A program made the position numbers and the translations under genes. Under the pieces are notes generated by a model that had not been told where the DNA came from, searched no databases, and saw nothing but the letters and a program-made list of their open reading frames with translations. DNA of 64,000 nt from Mya arenaria (lineage: Eukaryota; Mollusca; Bivalvia; Myida; Myidae): positions 4,935,682 through 4,999,681 of the forward strand of contig NC_069130.1 in NCBI RefSeq assembly GCF_026914265.1, given 5' to 3'. This document shows positions 1-14,302 of this stretch, piece by piece. Position 1 is the first letter of the stretch; each line of letters begins with the position of its first letter.

Positions 1-333
1 TTGTTCAGGACCATCACCCAATGAGGTTACATAACTCCATATCCTTAATACAAATTATGGCCCCTGATTGACTGATGTTAAAGTTTTAGGGCAGGTAAAA
101 GTTAAGGGCAAGTTGGGATTTTGATAACTTCTATACCATTCATTAAATGCACTTTATAAAATTCAAAATTATTCACGACCATCTTACAACAAGAAACATA
201 ACTCCGTTTTAAGCCTAAATACAAATTATGGCCTTTGAATTTTTTTATTTTATTTTTTTTAAATTTCCTTTGAAAGGCATATTTGTATATTCTTAACCAC
301 ATTTTCATAATGGGAAATCAGGTTATTTGAATG
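1..333. repeat. Dispersed repeat debris at left edge
   Basis: No gene is visible. Two short passages (about 25-80 and 170-240) share the words 'cataactcc' and 'acaaattatggcc'. They resemble an interspersed family seen again near 5,400, 11,400, 17,530, 19,300, 34,200 and 56,800. The remainder is AT-rich sequence that I cannot assign. It should lie in an upstream intron of the ARHGEF10-like gene, since that gene is already in progress at 2,585 and its first exons are not in the window. Confidence 0.4.
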
Positions 334-820
334 CAGGGCTTTTTCTATAGTACCCACGGGTCCGACTATCGGACCCATTCCCAAAGCAAAATATAAGATA
401 TTTTTCCCAATTTTCAGAAAAAAATCCCAATCAAAAAAAAAAATTTTTTTTTTTTTTTTTTAGAAAGTCTTTTTACATGTAATGGATCATTATCAACATC
501 ATATCAATTATGTGATGTTGTTAAGTTTTTTTGATAATTGAATTCGGAAATCATTGATTTTCATCACATTCATATCTGTATAAAATATTATCTGTCATGA
601 TCGATTTATTGCAATAGATATTTACACCCAAGGATTGATATTTCAGCCATTTTGGGTATTTTAAAGGGAAATAAACTAATATAAAACCATTTCCTAATTC
701 GCTGGAGACTAGACAGCTTTTTCTTTTAACTGTAAAATTTCCCAATTTCGGCATTTTCACGACGCAAAATTTCCCAAAATGTCTAGGGTCTTTTTCCCAA
801 ATTGGGCAGAAAAAGCCCTG
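334..820. mobile_element. Non-autonomous TIR element (CAGGGCTTTTTCT termini)
   Basis: The left end starts CAGGGCTTTTTCT at 334 and the right end closes with the exact inverse AGAAAAAGCCCTG at 820, a 13-bp terminal inverted repeat. The flanks read gaatg on both sides, a possible 5-bp target duplication. The interior is poly-A/T rich with repeated 'tttcccaa' words and no transposase reading frame. Termini of the CAGGG type are common in hAT-like elements, but hAT elements normally make 8-bp duplications, so the superfamily is uncertain. Confidence 0.6.
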
Positions 821-2584
821 GAATGACTTGCGTCATTGTTTGGGCGGGCTGGTGGGAGGGCAGCATCGGAGTCACCTTATGTATCAAATAATATTAGTTA
901 GGTTTGACATAAAGAGACCAAACTTGGTATTATTACATCGTTATTGTATTCGAAGTCAAAGCGGCGTAGTCGAGCACGCTGTCTTACGACGGCTCTTGTT
1001 ATGAGTCTTTTAACCTGTAATAGTTCGTTCAACATCCTTAAAAATTGTGTGATGTATTTATTGCAATAGATATTTATACTCACACAAATTGGTATTTCAG
1101 CCATTTCAGGTCTTTTGAAAGGGAAAATAAACATTTTAATACTTTACTATGTGTAAGAGACAGAAAAGCATGTTCTTCACAATATCCAATTTTTTAAGCG
1201 ATTGTTTTTTTCTCAAAATGGCATATTTTGCAAAGCAATTTTCACAAAATGTCTAGGGTCTTTTTCCCAACTGGGCAGGAAAAGGCCTGCCAATGTTACC
1301 AACTGAAGTGTCTATCTTTTATCAATGTAAGAGCATGTGATAGAACCTTTTAACTGCAGTTTATATAATTGCCCAGTATACACACAGCAAGCAATTACTT
1401 TTTAAAAAAAGTTAAAATCATTCCTATTTATTTATGATGGCTCCTCCACTTTCAAGAACACTCCACCACACTAACAAACTTTTACTTAGAATTTGACTAT
1501 TTTTCAATACTTCATTCTAACTCGCTGCGAGTTAATATTTTTCTCTTATTATTCAATGGAAATGCTTAATATTTTTCTCTTATTATTCAATGGAAATGCT
1601 TAAAGTTAGCATGCTAAAATGTGTTGTGAACTAACAAACTTTGTTCTAATATTGTTTGTAAGTAAGCATGTACTTGTATTTCATAGAAACTATATTCAGT
1701 GGGCTCCTGCAATATGAATTTGTTTGACAATGCTAATTTCCTAGCTTTTCTGTATTTCATAGAAATAAGAATTGAGGTACATGTCCCCGTTTCTCAAACC
1801 ATCGAATGTCATTATAATAGAATCAAGCTATAAATAAAATACATTTATGATCATAACAATAAACATTTTTTTTATCTGAAAAATCAACTTTAAGTAATGA
1901 ATTTGGCTTTTGTCAAGTAAAAGTTCAGGTAAAGATTTTGTTGTTGTACAAAAGCGTTAATCATGGCCTTTATTCACAAACTGTTGAGAACAAGATATTT
2001 GCATAAAACTTTATACAAATGTAACCAGTACCCATATGCATTAAATTGGCCAAGTCTTTAGCTCTGGCTTTGAACATTTTGGAGTTATGCTCTTTATTGA
2101 CAAGTTTGTTATAAGAAATATTATTAATCCAGAGTCTCAAACAACATTTACTAGTAAACATTAAGGATAATTAGAGAAAAAACATAAAACAGTTATTTTA
2201 AAGTATGAAATCAAATATTTACATTATGAAATAAACATTATATATGTTACATATTCTTTAGCATACAAAAACATAAATGCATGTATGTTTCTGTAATAGT
2301 TTTATATAACCAATGTATTTCTTCTTGAAAGAAAACATGGAAATAAATGTAACAAGAATGATCGGAAGTCTAATATAATAATGTATTTCCTATTTCATAA
2401 TTATATTAAATGTATTTCCTGTTATATATTTTAATTCATTTCCTGTTTTGTGGCTTCTGACCTTGTGTTCTCATGGCAACAGGGGTCACAAGGTCTCTTG
2501 AGGTCAGAAGTCAAAGTCATACACTATAAAAAAGCAGTTTATTTTGTATCAACATTGTCTTTTCTTCTGTTACCATGGATACAG
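821..2584. repeat. Intronic stretch with a second, partial copy of the 334-820 element
   Basis: About 1,000-1,290 repeats the right half of the 334-820 element: the segments 'gcaatagatatttata', 'tttcagccatttt' and 'atgtctagggtctttttccc' recur in the same order, ending in a degraded terminus 'gggcaggaaaaggcctg'. A 28-bp direct duplication around 1,530-1,605 ('aatatttttctcttatta') is local. At 2,455-2,510 there is a 10-bp inverted repeat CTTCTGACCT / AGGTCAGAAG. I see no exon between 1 and 2,584. Confidence 0.45.
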
Positions 2585-5500
2585 GGACCAGGAGGGTCAC
2601 ATGGTTGAGCGGTTCACGTACAAATGGCATCAGCGTCTCGAGAACCTTGAACTGACGACCTCTGCCATTACACCGAACATGTACACAAAGATGGATATGA
2701 AGCCCTCGGGGACAACGATTTCATCACCGAAACAAGGTACGGTTAAATTGCTTCTGTTTGTGTTTGAAATGAAATATAACCATAAGACTTAAATATACAC
2801 CAAGATGGACATAGAGCCATTGGGAACTACAGTCGAACCTCGTTATGTCAACTTTTTCGGGACCTAGTGAAAAAAGTCGAGATAACGAAAAATCGACTCA
2901 TCCAAATTACAAAAAATATCACCAATCTCAACACGTTTGAGTTGGATTGTACGATGTTTACATCCACAATTGAACGGTCTTGTTAAATATTTTCGTCGTG
3001 AAAACAACAAAGAAGAAATATTTGTGTCAGATTTCTTTTACATTTATGGATCACACAAAACACATATAAAACCACAATTGCATACATTTGTACATTGTAA
3101 GATTTTATACCGGGTCCTTCTCTGAATTGGTCGACAAACTAACATTTGACATTTTAAAGTTATTCTTTCTGTTCCCATTCGAAATTGATATCTAATCAAT
3201 AAAATGTACATGTTTTATACAATACCAAAGAGCTTGAGCAATAAATGTCTCTTTAATTAAATACATGTACAAACAATTAATTTAATTATTCGCACCAATT
3301 ACATTTTTGTATCCCCCAATTATGACAGTTTGTTAAATTGACACGCACAGTATTTTGCGACATGCAACAAACCGTCATGAATATTTTCACACCTACGTCT
3401 CGATCTACAGTTCAACATTAAGTACATAGGAAATGTGAGAAATTCGACCACTGGGACTGAAAAACGAGGTCGACATAGCGAAAAAGTCGAGATAAAAAAA
3501 TCAACACAAACAGATTTATTTTATATAGAATAAGAAGGAATAAATTCGGGACAAAAAAAGTCAACATAACCGGAAAGTCGACTTATCCGACGTCGACCTA
3601 GCGAGGTTCGACTGTACCATATCAACTGCTAAACCAGGTCTGGTCTGTTACTGTTTTGTAAAGTTTGTCAGTGGAAACCTTTTTTGAACTCATCACCTGT
3701 GCTGAATTCAACTGTAGATAATATGCAAGGATAGATAAAAACAACTGAAAAAGGTTCTTACAAGTCATTGAACACAATCTATAGAAAGCATGCATTAATT
3801 TTAATCACATTCTTGGGTAAATGTCTACAGTAAAATTGGTTACCCTCCAACATGTAGCCTGATATGAAGGGGAAACCAACCATATCTTTACCTTAGTAAC
3901 TGGGTTAAGAACTTTTTTCAGGTCAACCATTTGTTGAAAGAAAATCTGAAAAAGATACATTTGCTTTTACTTTTACCTATCTTTACAAACATTAAGATTG
4001 AAGAAGTACCAACCTAAAAGATTGTCATTAATTTGGATTGTTTTTTTTTCATGCACTGATTAATATATAAATTTAAGTTCTTGCAAAAAGTAATGAATTT
4101 TATGAAAGGATATTGATATACCAAAAGTAGTAAGCTCTGCTTAGTTTAAGATTTTTTTGAAAAAGGGCCAGTGGGTATATAGTCATAAGTTTACTTATTT
4201 TAATGAGATTGAATTCATTTTTATAGTAGTAAAACTTTTGTTGTTCTTCCCAGATCCTCTTGAAGATGACCCCTACAAGGTCGCGGAGGAGTTGACAGAC
4301 ATGATGCACGATATCACCGTGCTAGCCAAGATACATCAACTGTCCACCACTCTCCGACAACCTTACGACGTATGTCAAACTTTACATAAAGCATAGAGAC
4401 ACATTGATGAAACCACAGCCACCATATCAAGTGTTGTAGCAAAGTAAAGGCTGGCAAAATTATTCAAACATTTTACAAGATAAAACTGTTGGCTGGGATT
4501 AAGCCATAGTCACTAAAGCTTAATTTTAGTGTAAAAAGAAGTCTGATATGATTTTAAATCACCAAATCCATCACATTTACATGATTGCCAGTTTATGTAC
4601 TTCAGTTATGCCTCTTGAGTGTGAGGCAAAATCCTTCTAGACAAATTACCCCTATCAACTTTGCAAGACAGACAAAGTCCCTTCCCAAACTTTTTACAAA
4701 AACAGGCAAAATCAATTAACCAAATTTTGGACACAGACAAAATTCCTTCCCCAACTTTTTACAAAAACAGACCAAATCCACCAACCAAATTTCGGACAGA
4801 GACAAAATCCCTTTCCCAACTTTTTACAAAAACAGACAAAAATCCCCCCACCCACCATTTTTTGCAGACAGACAAAATCCCTCACTATTTTTTGCAGATT
4901 TTTTTTTTCTCATGAATATAAAAGATGGGTTGGGGAGGATGAGGTTTGTTTGGAGGTTCTGTGTCTGTCTCCTTTACCACTTGACTTACATAGAAAAATA
5001 CACAACCAGTGATATACCATAAGCTTACACTTGTTTTATTCAAAATGTAAATTTACAAAATAGAGTGATTTTCTCCAGAGCCTGTCTGAGGATCACCTCA
5101 CCAAGGTTTTGACAAACCTTCAACAGCAGATACAGGGCAAAGATTACCAACTCCAGATGTTGAACTCAGCGGCTATAATCCTGCTTGACAGACAAAGGTA
5201 TGTCAGATTGGATAAGTTGGCACACGTTAATTTTGCCCAGACTACTATTATTTTAGCTTTCATGGTTTTCGAGGGAAAAAAAGTTGAGGTATTGTGTAAG
5301 GCTTCATATTGTTGTCGATGTCGGCGTTTTCAGCAAAAACTTTAACCTTGTTCATTACTTAAAAAAAAAACGATCAAAATATTCAACTGAAATTTGGTAT
5401 AAGTGTTGCTGGAGACAATGCACAGATGTACAGCAAGGTCCATAACTCTGGGTTCAATATTGTCAATTTATGCTACTTGATCAAATGTAAGACTAGCTGG

Positions 5501-8500
5501 TGATGTGAAGAACCCATGTTATAACTGCCATGTTTCAAAGTCAAAGTCACTGTTGAGTATTTGGCCTTACGATTCCTGGACATAATTTTACTGACTGACC
5601 TTTATTCCTAAAATGAAAAAGACATACCGTATATAGCGACTATATAATTTGTTTTGATGAGGTAGCAACTCAACTACCACAAAAGTGTCATACTTTTACC
5701 TTCATCATTGTTTATATGCATAACTAATAATTATACCCCCACAAACGAAGTTTGAGGGGGTATATAGGAGTGAGCTTGTCGGTCGGTCGGTCTGTCGGTT
5801 TTCATGGTTTCCGGACGATAACGGTTACACAGATTTGAACAATTTTTGGTACACAGGTGTAACATCAGAAGATACAGGTCAAGTTCGATATTGGGGCTGG
5901 TGGGGCCAAGGTCAAGGTCACTGTTACTAAAAATAGAAAAACGGTTTCCGGACGGTAACTCATGAAAGGCTAGACAGATTTGAACAATTTTTGGTACACA
6001 GGTGTAACATCAGAAGATACAGTTTGGTACACAGGTGTAACATCAGAAGATATAGGTCAAGTTCGATATTGGGGCTGGTGGGGCCAAGGTCAAGGTCACT
6101 GTTACTAAAAATAGAAAAACCGTTTCCGGACAATAACTCATGAAAGGCTTGACAGATATGAACAATTTTTGGTACACAGGTGTAACATCAGAAGATACAG
6201 GTCAAGTTCGATATTGGGGCTGGTGGGGCCAAAGTCAAGGTCACTGTTACTAAAAATAGAAAAACGGTTCTGGACGATAAATCATGAAAGGCTTGACAGA
6301 TTTGAACAATTTTTGGTACACAGGTGTAACATCAGAAGATACAGGTCAAGTTCGATATTGGGGCTGGTGGGGCCAAAGTCAAGGTCACTGTTACTAAAAA
6401 TAGAAAAACGGTTCTGGACGATAAATCATGAAAGGCTTGACAGATTTGAACAATTTTTGGTACACAGGTGTAACATCAGAAGATACAGGTCAAGTTCGAT
6501 ATTGGGGCTGGTGGGGCCAAAGTCAAGGTCACTGTTACTAAAAATAGAAAAACGGTTTCCGGACGATAAATCATGAAAGGCATGACAGATTTGAACAATT
6601 TTTGGTACACAGGTGTAACATCAGAAGATACAGGTCAAGTTAGATATTGGGGCTGGTGGGGCCAAGGTCAAGGTCACTGTTACTTAAAATAGAAAAACGG
6701 TTTCCGGACGATAACTCATGAAAGGCTAGACAGATTTGAACAATTTTTGGTACACAGGTGTAACATCAGAAGATACAGGTCAAGTTTGATATTGGGGCTG
6801 GTGGGGCCAAGGTCAAGGTCACTGTTACTAAAAGTAGAAAAACGGTTTCGGGACGATAACTCGTGAAAGGCTAGTTTTTCTTGTCAGCATTGTAACTTCT
6901 AAATTACTCAACAGATTTAAATAAAACAATACATGCATGATAAAAGAAGATGCAGTGTGCAGTAACCTTGGAGTTATGGCCTCTTTTCAAAGGAATGGTT
7001 TGCCATTCCTGTGTCCAGGCGGCATTTGGGGGTATTCGTCACTCCTGTGACAGCTCTAGTTATCTTTCTTTTTTTTAAATATTTTTAAGTACAAAATATA
7101 CAAGTTTTCAATGAATACTCAATCCCTGACACAAAAATCCTCATCAAAGAAAACCACACTTTTATTCCCTCACATGTGGCAGGGGAATATAGCTGTCATT
7201 TTAACTGTTTTTGTTTTTTTTCAATGAGAACTAATGGATAATAATTACAAATATTACACCTTTCAGAAACAAGAAGTATGTGTTCACGGCGACAAATGCT
7301 GAGGTAAAACAGGAGTGGTGTATTGACTTCCTCCTGGCTAAATACGCCCTTGGTAAGTACAGTGGTGTTTTCACTTCCTCCTGGCTAAATACGCCCTTGG
7401 TAAGTACAGTGGTGTATTGACTTCCTCCTGGCTAAATACGCCCTTGGTAAGTACAGTGGTGTATTGACTTCCTCCTGGCTAAATACGCCCTTGGTAAGTA
7501 CAGTCTTGTATTGACTTCCTCCTGGCTAAATACGCCCTTGGTAAGTACAGTCTTGTATTGACTTCCTCCTGGCTAAATACGCCCTTGGTAAGTACAGTCT
7601 TGTATTGACTTCCTCCTGGCTAAATACGCCCTTGGTAAGTACAGTCTTGTATTGACTTCCTCCTGGCTAAATACGCCCTTGGTAAGTACAGTCTTGTATT
7701 GACTTCCTCCTGGCTAAATACGCCCTTGGTAAGTACAGTCTTGTATTGACTTCCTCCTGGCTAAATACGCCCTTGGTAAGTACAGTCTTGTATTGACTTC
7801 CTCCTGGCTAAATACGCCCTTGGTTAGTACAGTCTTGTATTGACTTCCTCCTGGCTAAATACGCCCTTGGTTAGTACAGTCTTGTATTGACTTCCTCCTG
7901 GCTAAATACGCCCTTGGTAAGTACAGTCTTGTATTGACTTCCTCCTGGCTAAATACGCCCTTGGTAAGTACAGTGGTGTATTGACTTCCTCCTGGCTAAA
8001 TACGCCCTTGGTAAGTACAGTGGTGTATTGACTTCCTCCTGGCTAAATACGCCCTTGGTAAGTACAGTCTTGTATTGACTTCCTCCTGGCTAAATACGCC
8101 CTTGGTAAGAACAGTCTTGTATTGACTTCCTCCTGGCTAAATACGCCCTTGGTTAGTAAAGTGGTGTATTGACTTTCTCCTGGCTAAATACGCCCTTGGT
8201 TAGTAAAGTGGTGTATTGACTTTCTCCTGGCTAAATACGCCCTTGGTTAGTAAAGTGGTGTATTGACTTTCTCCTGGCTAAATACGCCCTTGGTTAGTAA
8301 AGTGGTGTATTGACTTTCTCCTGGCTAAATACGCCCTTGGTTAGTAAAGTGGTGTATTGACTTTCTCCTGGCTAAATACGCCCTTGGTTAGTAAAGTGGT
8401 GTATTGACTTCCTCCTGGCTAAATACGCCCTTGGTTAGTAAAGTGGTGTATTGACTTCCTCCTGGCTAAATACGCCCTTGGTTAGTAAAGTGGTGTATTG

Positions 8501-11500
8501 ACTTCCTCCTGGCTAAATACGCCCTTGGTTAGTAAAGTGGTGTATTGACTTCCTCCTGGCTAAATACGCCCTTGGTTAGTAAAGTGGTGTATTGACTTCC
8601 TCCTGGCTAAATACGCCCTTGGTTAGTAAAGTGGTGTATTGACTTCCTCCTGGCTAAATACGCCCTTGGTTAGTAAAGTGGTGTATTGACTTTCTCCTGG
8701 CCAAATATGCCCTTGGTTAGTAAAGTGGTGTATTGACTTCCTCCTGGCTAAATACGCCCTTGGTTAGTAAAGTGGTGTATTGACTTTCTCCTGGCTAAAT
8801 ACGCCCTTGGTTAGTAAAGTGGTGTATTGACTTTCTCCTGGCTAAATACGCCCTTGGTTAGTAAAGTGGTGTATTGACTTTCTCCTGGCTAAATACGCCC
8901 TTGGTAAGTACAGTGGTGTATTGACTTTCTCCTGGCTAAATACGCCCTTGGTAAGTACAGTCTTGTATTGACTTCCTCCTGGCTAAATACGCCCTTGGTA
9001 AGTAAAGTGGTGTATTGACTTTCTCCTGGCTAAATACGCCCTTGGTAAGTAAAGTGGTGTATTGACTTTCTCCTGGCTAAATACGCCCTTGGTAAGTAAA
9101 GTGGTGTATTGACTTTCTCCTGGCTAAATACGCCCTTGGTTAGTAAAGTCTTGTTGTTGTTAATTTTCTATGAAGGAAAAGTTCAAGTCAGTAATATGTG
9201 TCATCCTAAGTAGGGTTTAGTATATAGACTGTTCAAAATTGCTGAAATATGACTGCACACCAATGGTCAATAATGCACTTAGTTGATAAAATGATTATAT
9301 CATACAGCAAATAACAGTACTCAAAGCCTTACTTATCTAATCCTTTACTTCAAACAGACCAGCCTTGAACAAACAGACTGCTGCATCCCAACCCAGTTAC
9401 TTTCATAGATATAGAGATAGATAGATTTATTTAGGCAATGAGTGCATAACATAGACAAAATGATATGTACTGTAAATATGAAAATATTACATGCACGCAA
9501 ATATGACTGGTCCATGCCCTGCACACCAGCACCAAGGATAACTCAAAAAGGGTCATAGAGAACCCTCATTTTCATTGGGGTCCCTGCTTTATGCTTCATG
9601 TACATACGTATGTTTATTTTTTCCAGATATAGTGAACATTCCCAGTTGGCACAGACAGGAGCAGGGGGAGGAGTCATCCACAAGCCAGCCTGCTCTCTTG
9701 ATCAAACACATGTCTACTGACATGCAGAGGACATTTACCAAGGTACAGCTGTGCTATATTTGTATCATGACATGTTTAGTTCCATCAGACCAAAAATTCC
9801 CTGGTTGGAATAAACTCAACATTTTACTTGTTTTCTTATGTTTATTTAATGGGGCAATTCATATGAAATGATTTTATGAGTAGAGAAAGAATACCTATCT
9901 TGTACAATCTTGCATTTTCTAGATCAAATGTGGAGTGCGTGTTTATTTCCCGACTCGGACGGATGGCTCTGTGGAGCACCTATGGCTGTGGTCCTCATCT
10001 GAAGGTCAAGGTCAAGTCTCTGTCGTGTCTTTACACACAACCAAACCCGCCCTCACCGAGTCTTTCCAGGTAACGCCATTGTTCTTGAACTCATATTGAT
10101 CAGTTACATTGTGTTTTATTCTTTGAATGTGTTTGTTGCTAGGTAGAAAAATTTACCATGCAAACATATTGGTGAGAACCAATGAGAAATATGCAAATCT
10201 AAGTAGTTGATTAGGAATTGAATAGATATAGAATATCTCCTACAGCAAATTGTATAATACTGGGTAAGTTTTTGGTTTGCTCAAGTTTTCCAAAATGTTT
10301 ACTGATTGGTCAATATTTATCCAATAATAACTTCTTACCAATCAAATCGTTTTAATGACTCCATTTGCCAAAAGATAACCTGTGACATCTCATCAAACAT
10401 TTGGCTGCAGATTATTGCAAATCATAGTTATTGATGTTTGCCAGAGACAATCATACCCCAGTTATTAAAGTGACCATGAAAGTATGTTTACTGTAGCTAT
10501 ACTCAAACTGCTATGACTTTAAACTTATAACCTTGAAACTATGTCCACTGTTGAAAATGTACCCATCACCCCCAGGGTGTGCGAAGTGAAGTTGTGTGTG
10601 CGGAGAGTGTTCCAGGGTTTGCCGTAGAGACTGACCTCCCTGGCGCCTTCCCAGAGGATACTGTCTGGACCAGCACCGTCGACTCTGAGTATGAATCATT
10701 TCCAAGAGTAACTGTGATTCTGTTTCCAAAAATTTAGGACTTTTTTTGCAGAAGCAACTTAAGGAAGCTTTTTATAAAGGCAGACATAATATAACCTAAT
10801 ACATATACTATTAATTTGATTTTCTTCTTGGCAAATATTGGAAATGTATTTTTTTGGCTCTGAAATGATCTAAACAGTACAAAACATAATGGCAGTCTTT
10901 GAATTCCCAGTATTGAACTTTGACATTGAAAGAATAATACATTGTACAAATGTGAAAATGTGATTGATGGAATTAGTTTAGAACCATCTTTTCCAGAAAC
11001 TAATTTTTTACTTGAGCCTTTGATTAACACAAACGTGGACCAGCAATGGTATTCACTTGCAGTTTTTCTTGTCTTGTAATTGTTATTTATGGAGTCAAAG
11101 CAAAAATATTCAGAGTGTTCCTTTTTACCTTGACCTCTCTGTCATTCCACAGGATACTGGTGTACAGTTTGAGCGATAAGCGGACCGACAGCCACCGTCA
11201 CCCGGTGTACACTTTCAAGACGGGCTGTGTCGTCATAGTGATGAGATACGTTGACGACCACGTGTTCTGTGGAAACAGGAGTGGTGTTCTCATTGTATAT
11301 GCACGGACTGATGGTATGTTTGTGACTTAAAGCTTGTCTGGGGTTTGTTTTAGGAAATTGTTATGTCATGGTAATTTTTATTTTGCCATAACTAAAAAAC
11401 TATTTATTTCAAGGTTTCATATTATTTATATCAGATGAATACCAAACTTAGTACAAATGTTCACTTTGACAAAATGCATGTTTATAGCAAGTTTCACATC

Positions 11501-14271
11501 AGCAGAATTTAATTATTGAGTTATGCCTTGTATTAATTGGGGATAATGGACTTGCATGGGTTCCATCATGTTATTATGTTGCTACAATCCACTCACATTT
11601 CCGGTCTCTGTGGGGAATTGAAGTGTCCATATACCGCTATTCTGTGTTTACTTATAGCTGGTGTGTGGGAGGAGTTGCAGCGTATTATGTTGGGGTTCGA
11701 TCCCGTCACATCCCTCGTGTGTGTAGGGAACCGAATGTGGGCAGCTTGTGGGAACCAGATTTACAGCGTCAATGTGCATGACTATGCCATAGTGGTACGA
11801 CCTTTAATTAATTTTCATGGGGCATGGTACACAATTGCTCCAATATAACTTGATGTATTTAAGGGGCGCTCCGGGCCTTTGGGAGTTTGATAGTTTAAAT
11901 TTAGGAAAGAAAATGTAAACAACAGATTAAATTAGGCCTCTTTAAAGATTCTCGTTACCCTACTCTCTGGTAGCAAAAAATTATATCAACAAAATTGAAA
12001 AAATAAAATTGATAGCTGTAAAGTTTGTTGTTTCGACTAAAAAAACTGCCCTCATAAACATTCAAATGCTGATAACTTTCATTTCAATGTTGACAAATTC
12101 TGCCATAACTGTTACTTTGTTTGTATGATACATAAAACTCATTACAAACATGAATGGCGGTGTGTAATAGATATGGTGCCATATGAAGCCTTTATTTTTC
12201 ACTTTCATATGTTAACAAAATTTTTAGAAAAGTTTTGTATTTGGTTACATCAAAACACCAGCTAATGGCTCCTTAATAGTTTGATGTTCACTGACTATTT
12301 TGCAAGTTTAGTATACTGTAGATGATAGTCCTTCAGTTGTAGGTTTAGCTGCAACCACTATTATTGCTTTTAAGGCTTTGACAACATTTGAGGGATGTTT
12401 AACTTTATCTTGATGATATGAATTAGGAAAAGCTTCTTTATCCAGTCAACATCTCCATTTTACCATTTATTAATGGCAATACAGTATGTAATGTTTCCTA
12501 TCAATCTTCTACAGGACCAAGTTGACCACCAGCTAGCTTTTGAAGATGGAGAGAGAATCCACTTCAATCAGATTGTGAAGGCGGGTGTCGGGCTCTGGGC
12601 TTCCTTCATTGGGCGACCCAACATCGCCCTCTACCACAGTGAGAGCAGAAAACTGCTGCAGGAGTTTAACATCTGCAAGGCTATCAATGAGTTTATTTTA
12701 GGTTTGTATAAATCTGATTATTAGTTTGACTTAGTTTTTAAAGGCCTAGTTTAATCCTTCTATAAGTGCCCCCCCCCCATAAAAAAACAAACAACAACGT
12801 GTATCCCCCCAAAAAAACAATTGTACAAAACCTCTGTGTATTGATCTAAATCTTATTGCCTTATTGTCTTATCAGATCTCTTCTCTGAATATCCTGCTGG
12901 CTGTGCAGTTTTAGATGTTTTATTATAGGAATGGACCCTAAATGGCCCTGAGCCAATAAACAGGAAATTGGTCCCTACTGTGACATCAGTGCAATTAGCA
13001 GGAGATGCACAGCAGGGGATTGTCATGCCAAACATTCCTTAAACAGAGTTCAGGGCATTTCCTTGGTGTTGTTGATATTAGTGTTGACAATGTTGTCTGA
13101 CAAAATATCTTGAAAAAAAAACACATGCGTGCATTGGTTAACACATGCTTTCACTAAATATTGGATTAAAATACTTCCATTTAATACATTGTGTCACCTG
13201 CATAGCATGGTATTCATAAAGGAACCATGCTGTCCGATGGCGTCTGTGGCTACAAACTTTCATTTCCGCTCTCTTGAAGCATTTGTCATGCAATATCATT
13301 ACCAAACATAGCCACAATGCTTGTTAGCTAAATGTCTTGACTGAGTTTGATCAACAACCATATTACACTATTTTTCGCTCTGGTTACAGCTCTTGAATTG
13401 TCAAAAAAACTTTTTTTAGCACTTCTTATCCAATTCTATTTACCAAACATGCTTACAATAATAATGGACATAATTATTATCACATTATTATGTAAAATAA
13501 ACTTTATATGACATAATTATTTAAATTAAATCATCTTAGATTGTATCGAAAATTACATGAGATAATTTATCTGTAGCATAAAAACAGTCTGTATAATGAT
13601 TTAGCATTGAATCTCTGGAAGAAAAGGGCCTTCATAACATTCTCATTTACAAACTGATGACCTGTTTAAACTCTTTTCTGTCAAAGTTAAGGCCTAAATA
13701 AATCAATAAGCTAAAATATTGTCATTATTGTTTGCAGTGTATTCGGCTATGAAGCAAGAGCGACGTGACTACGAGGTCACATGTCTGATGGCCAGTCTCG
13801 GACTTCTCTGGGTCGGCACAAACATCGGAATAATCCTTGCATACCCGTTACCACGGTTACGTGACGGTATTCCCCGGATATATGAACGTCCACAGGTGGC
13901 TCTACATGGTCATAACGGCCCTGTACGGTTTCTCATTCCTGTACAGTACGGACCAATTAGTGGTGTACCAATTAGGCGGAGGCCTGAATCATTGTTAGTG
14001 AAGTATAAGATGGAAAAAGACGTCTTGGATCATTTGCCAAAGATGGATAGCTCAAATGTGAACAAAAGGGGGAAAAGTTCACCACAGCAACCAAGAGATT
14101 CATATCTGAAACTAGGAGATGTTGTGCATGAAAATCCCTATGAAGACATTGAAATGAGGAACAGTATGGGGAGGGGTGGTGAGCCGTCTCACAGGGAGTC
14201 TGTCTTTGTTGAAGATGCCATATATGAGACTTTGCCAGGTGATGAAAGTTTGGATAAAACAAACCATCATA

Positions 14272-14302
<31 letters not shown>

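Noticed and set aside
4661..4915. 84-codon open frame with repeated FPNFLQK-type blocks
   Set aside because: Product of a short intronic tandem repeat.
6169..6576. 135-codon open frame with three identical blocks
   Set aside because: It is translation of the 144-bp repeats of the Helentron-like element; 144 is a multiple of three so the frame stays open by chance.
7318..9151. CRISPR-like regular array or tandem exons
   Set aside because: No spacers; and no acceptor site within units, so the copies cannot act as separate exons.
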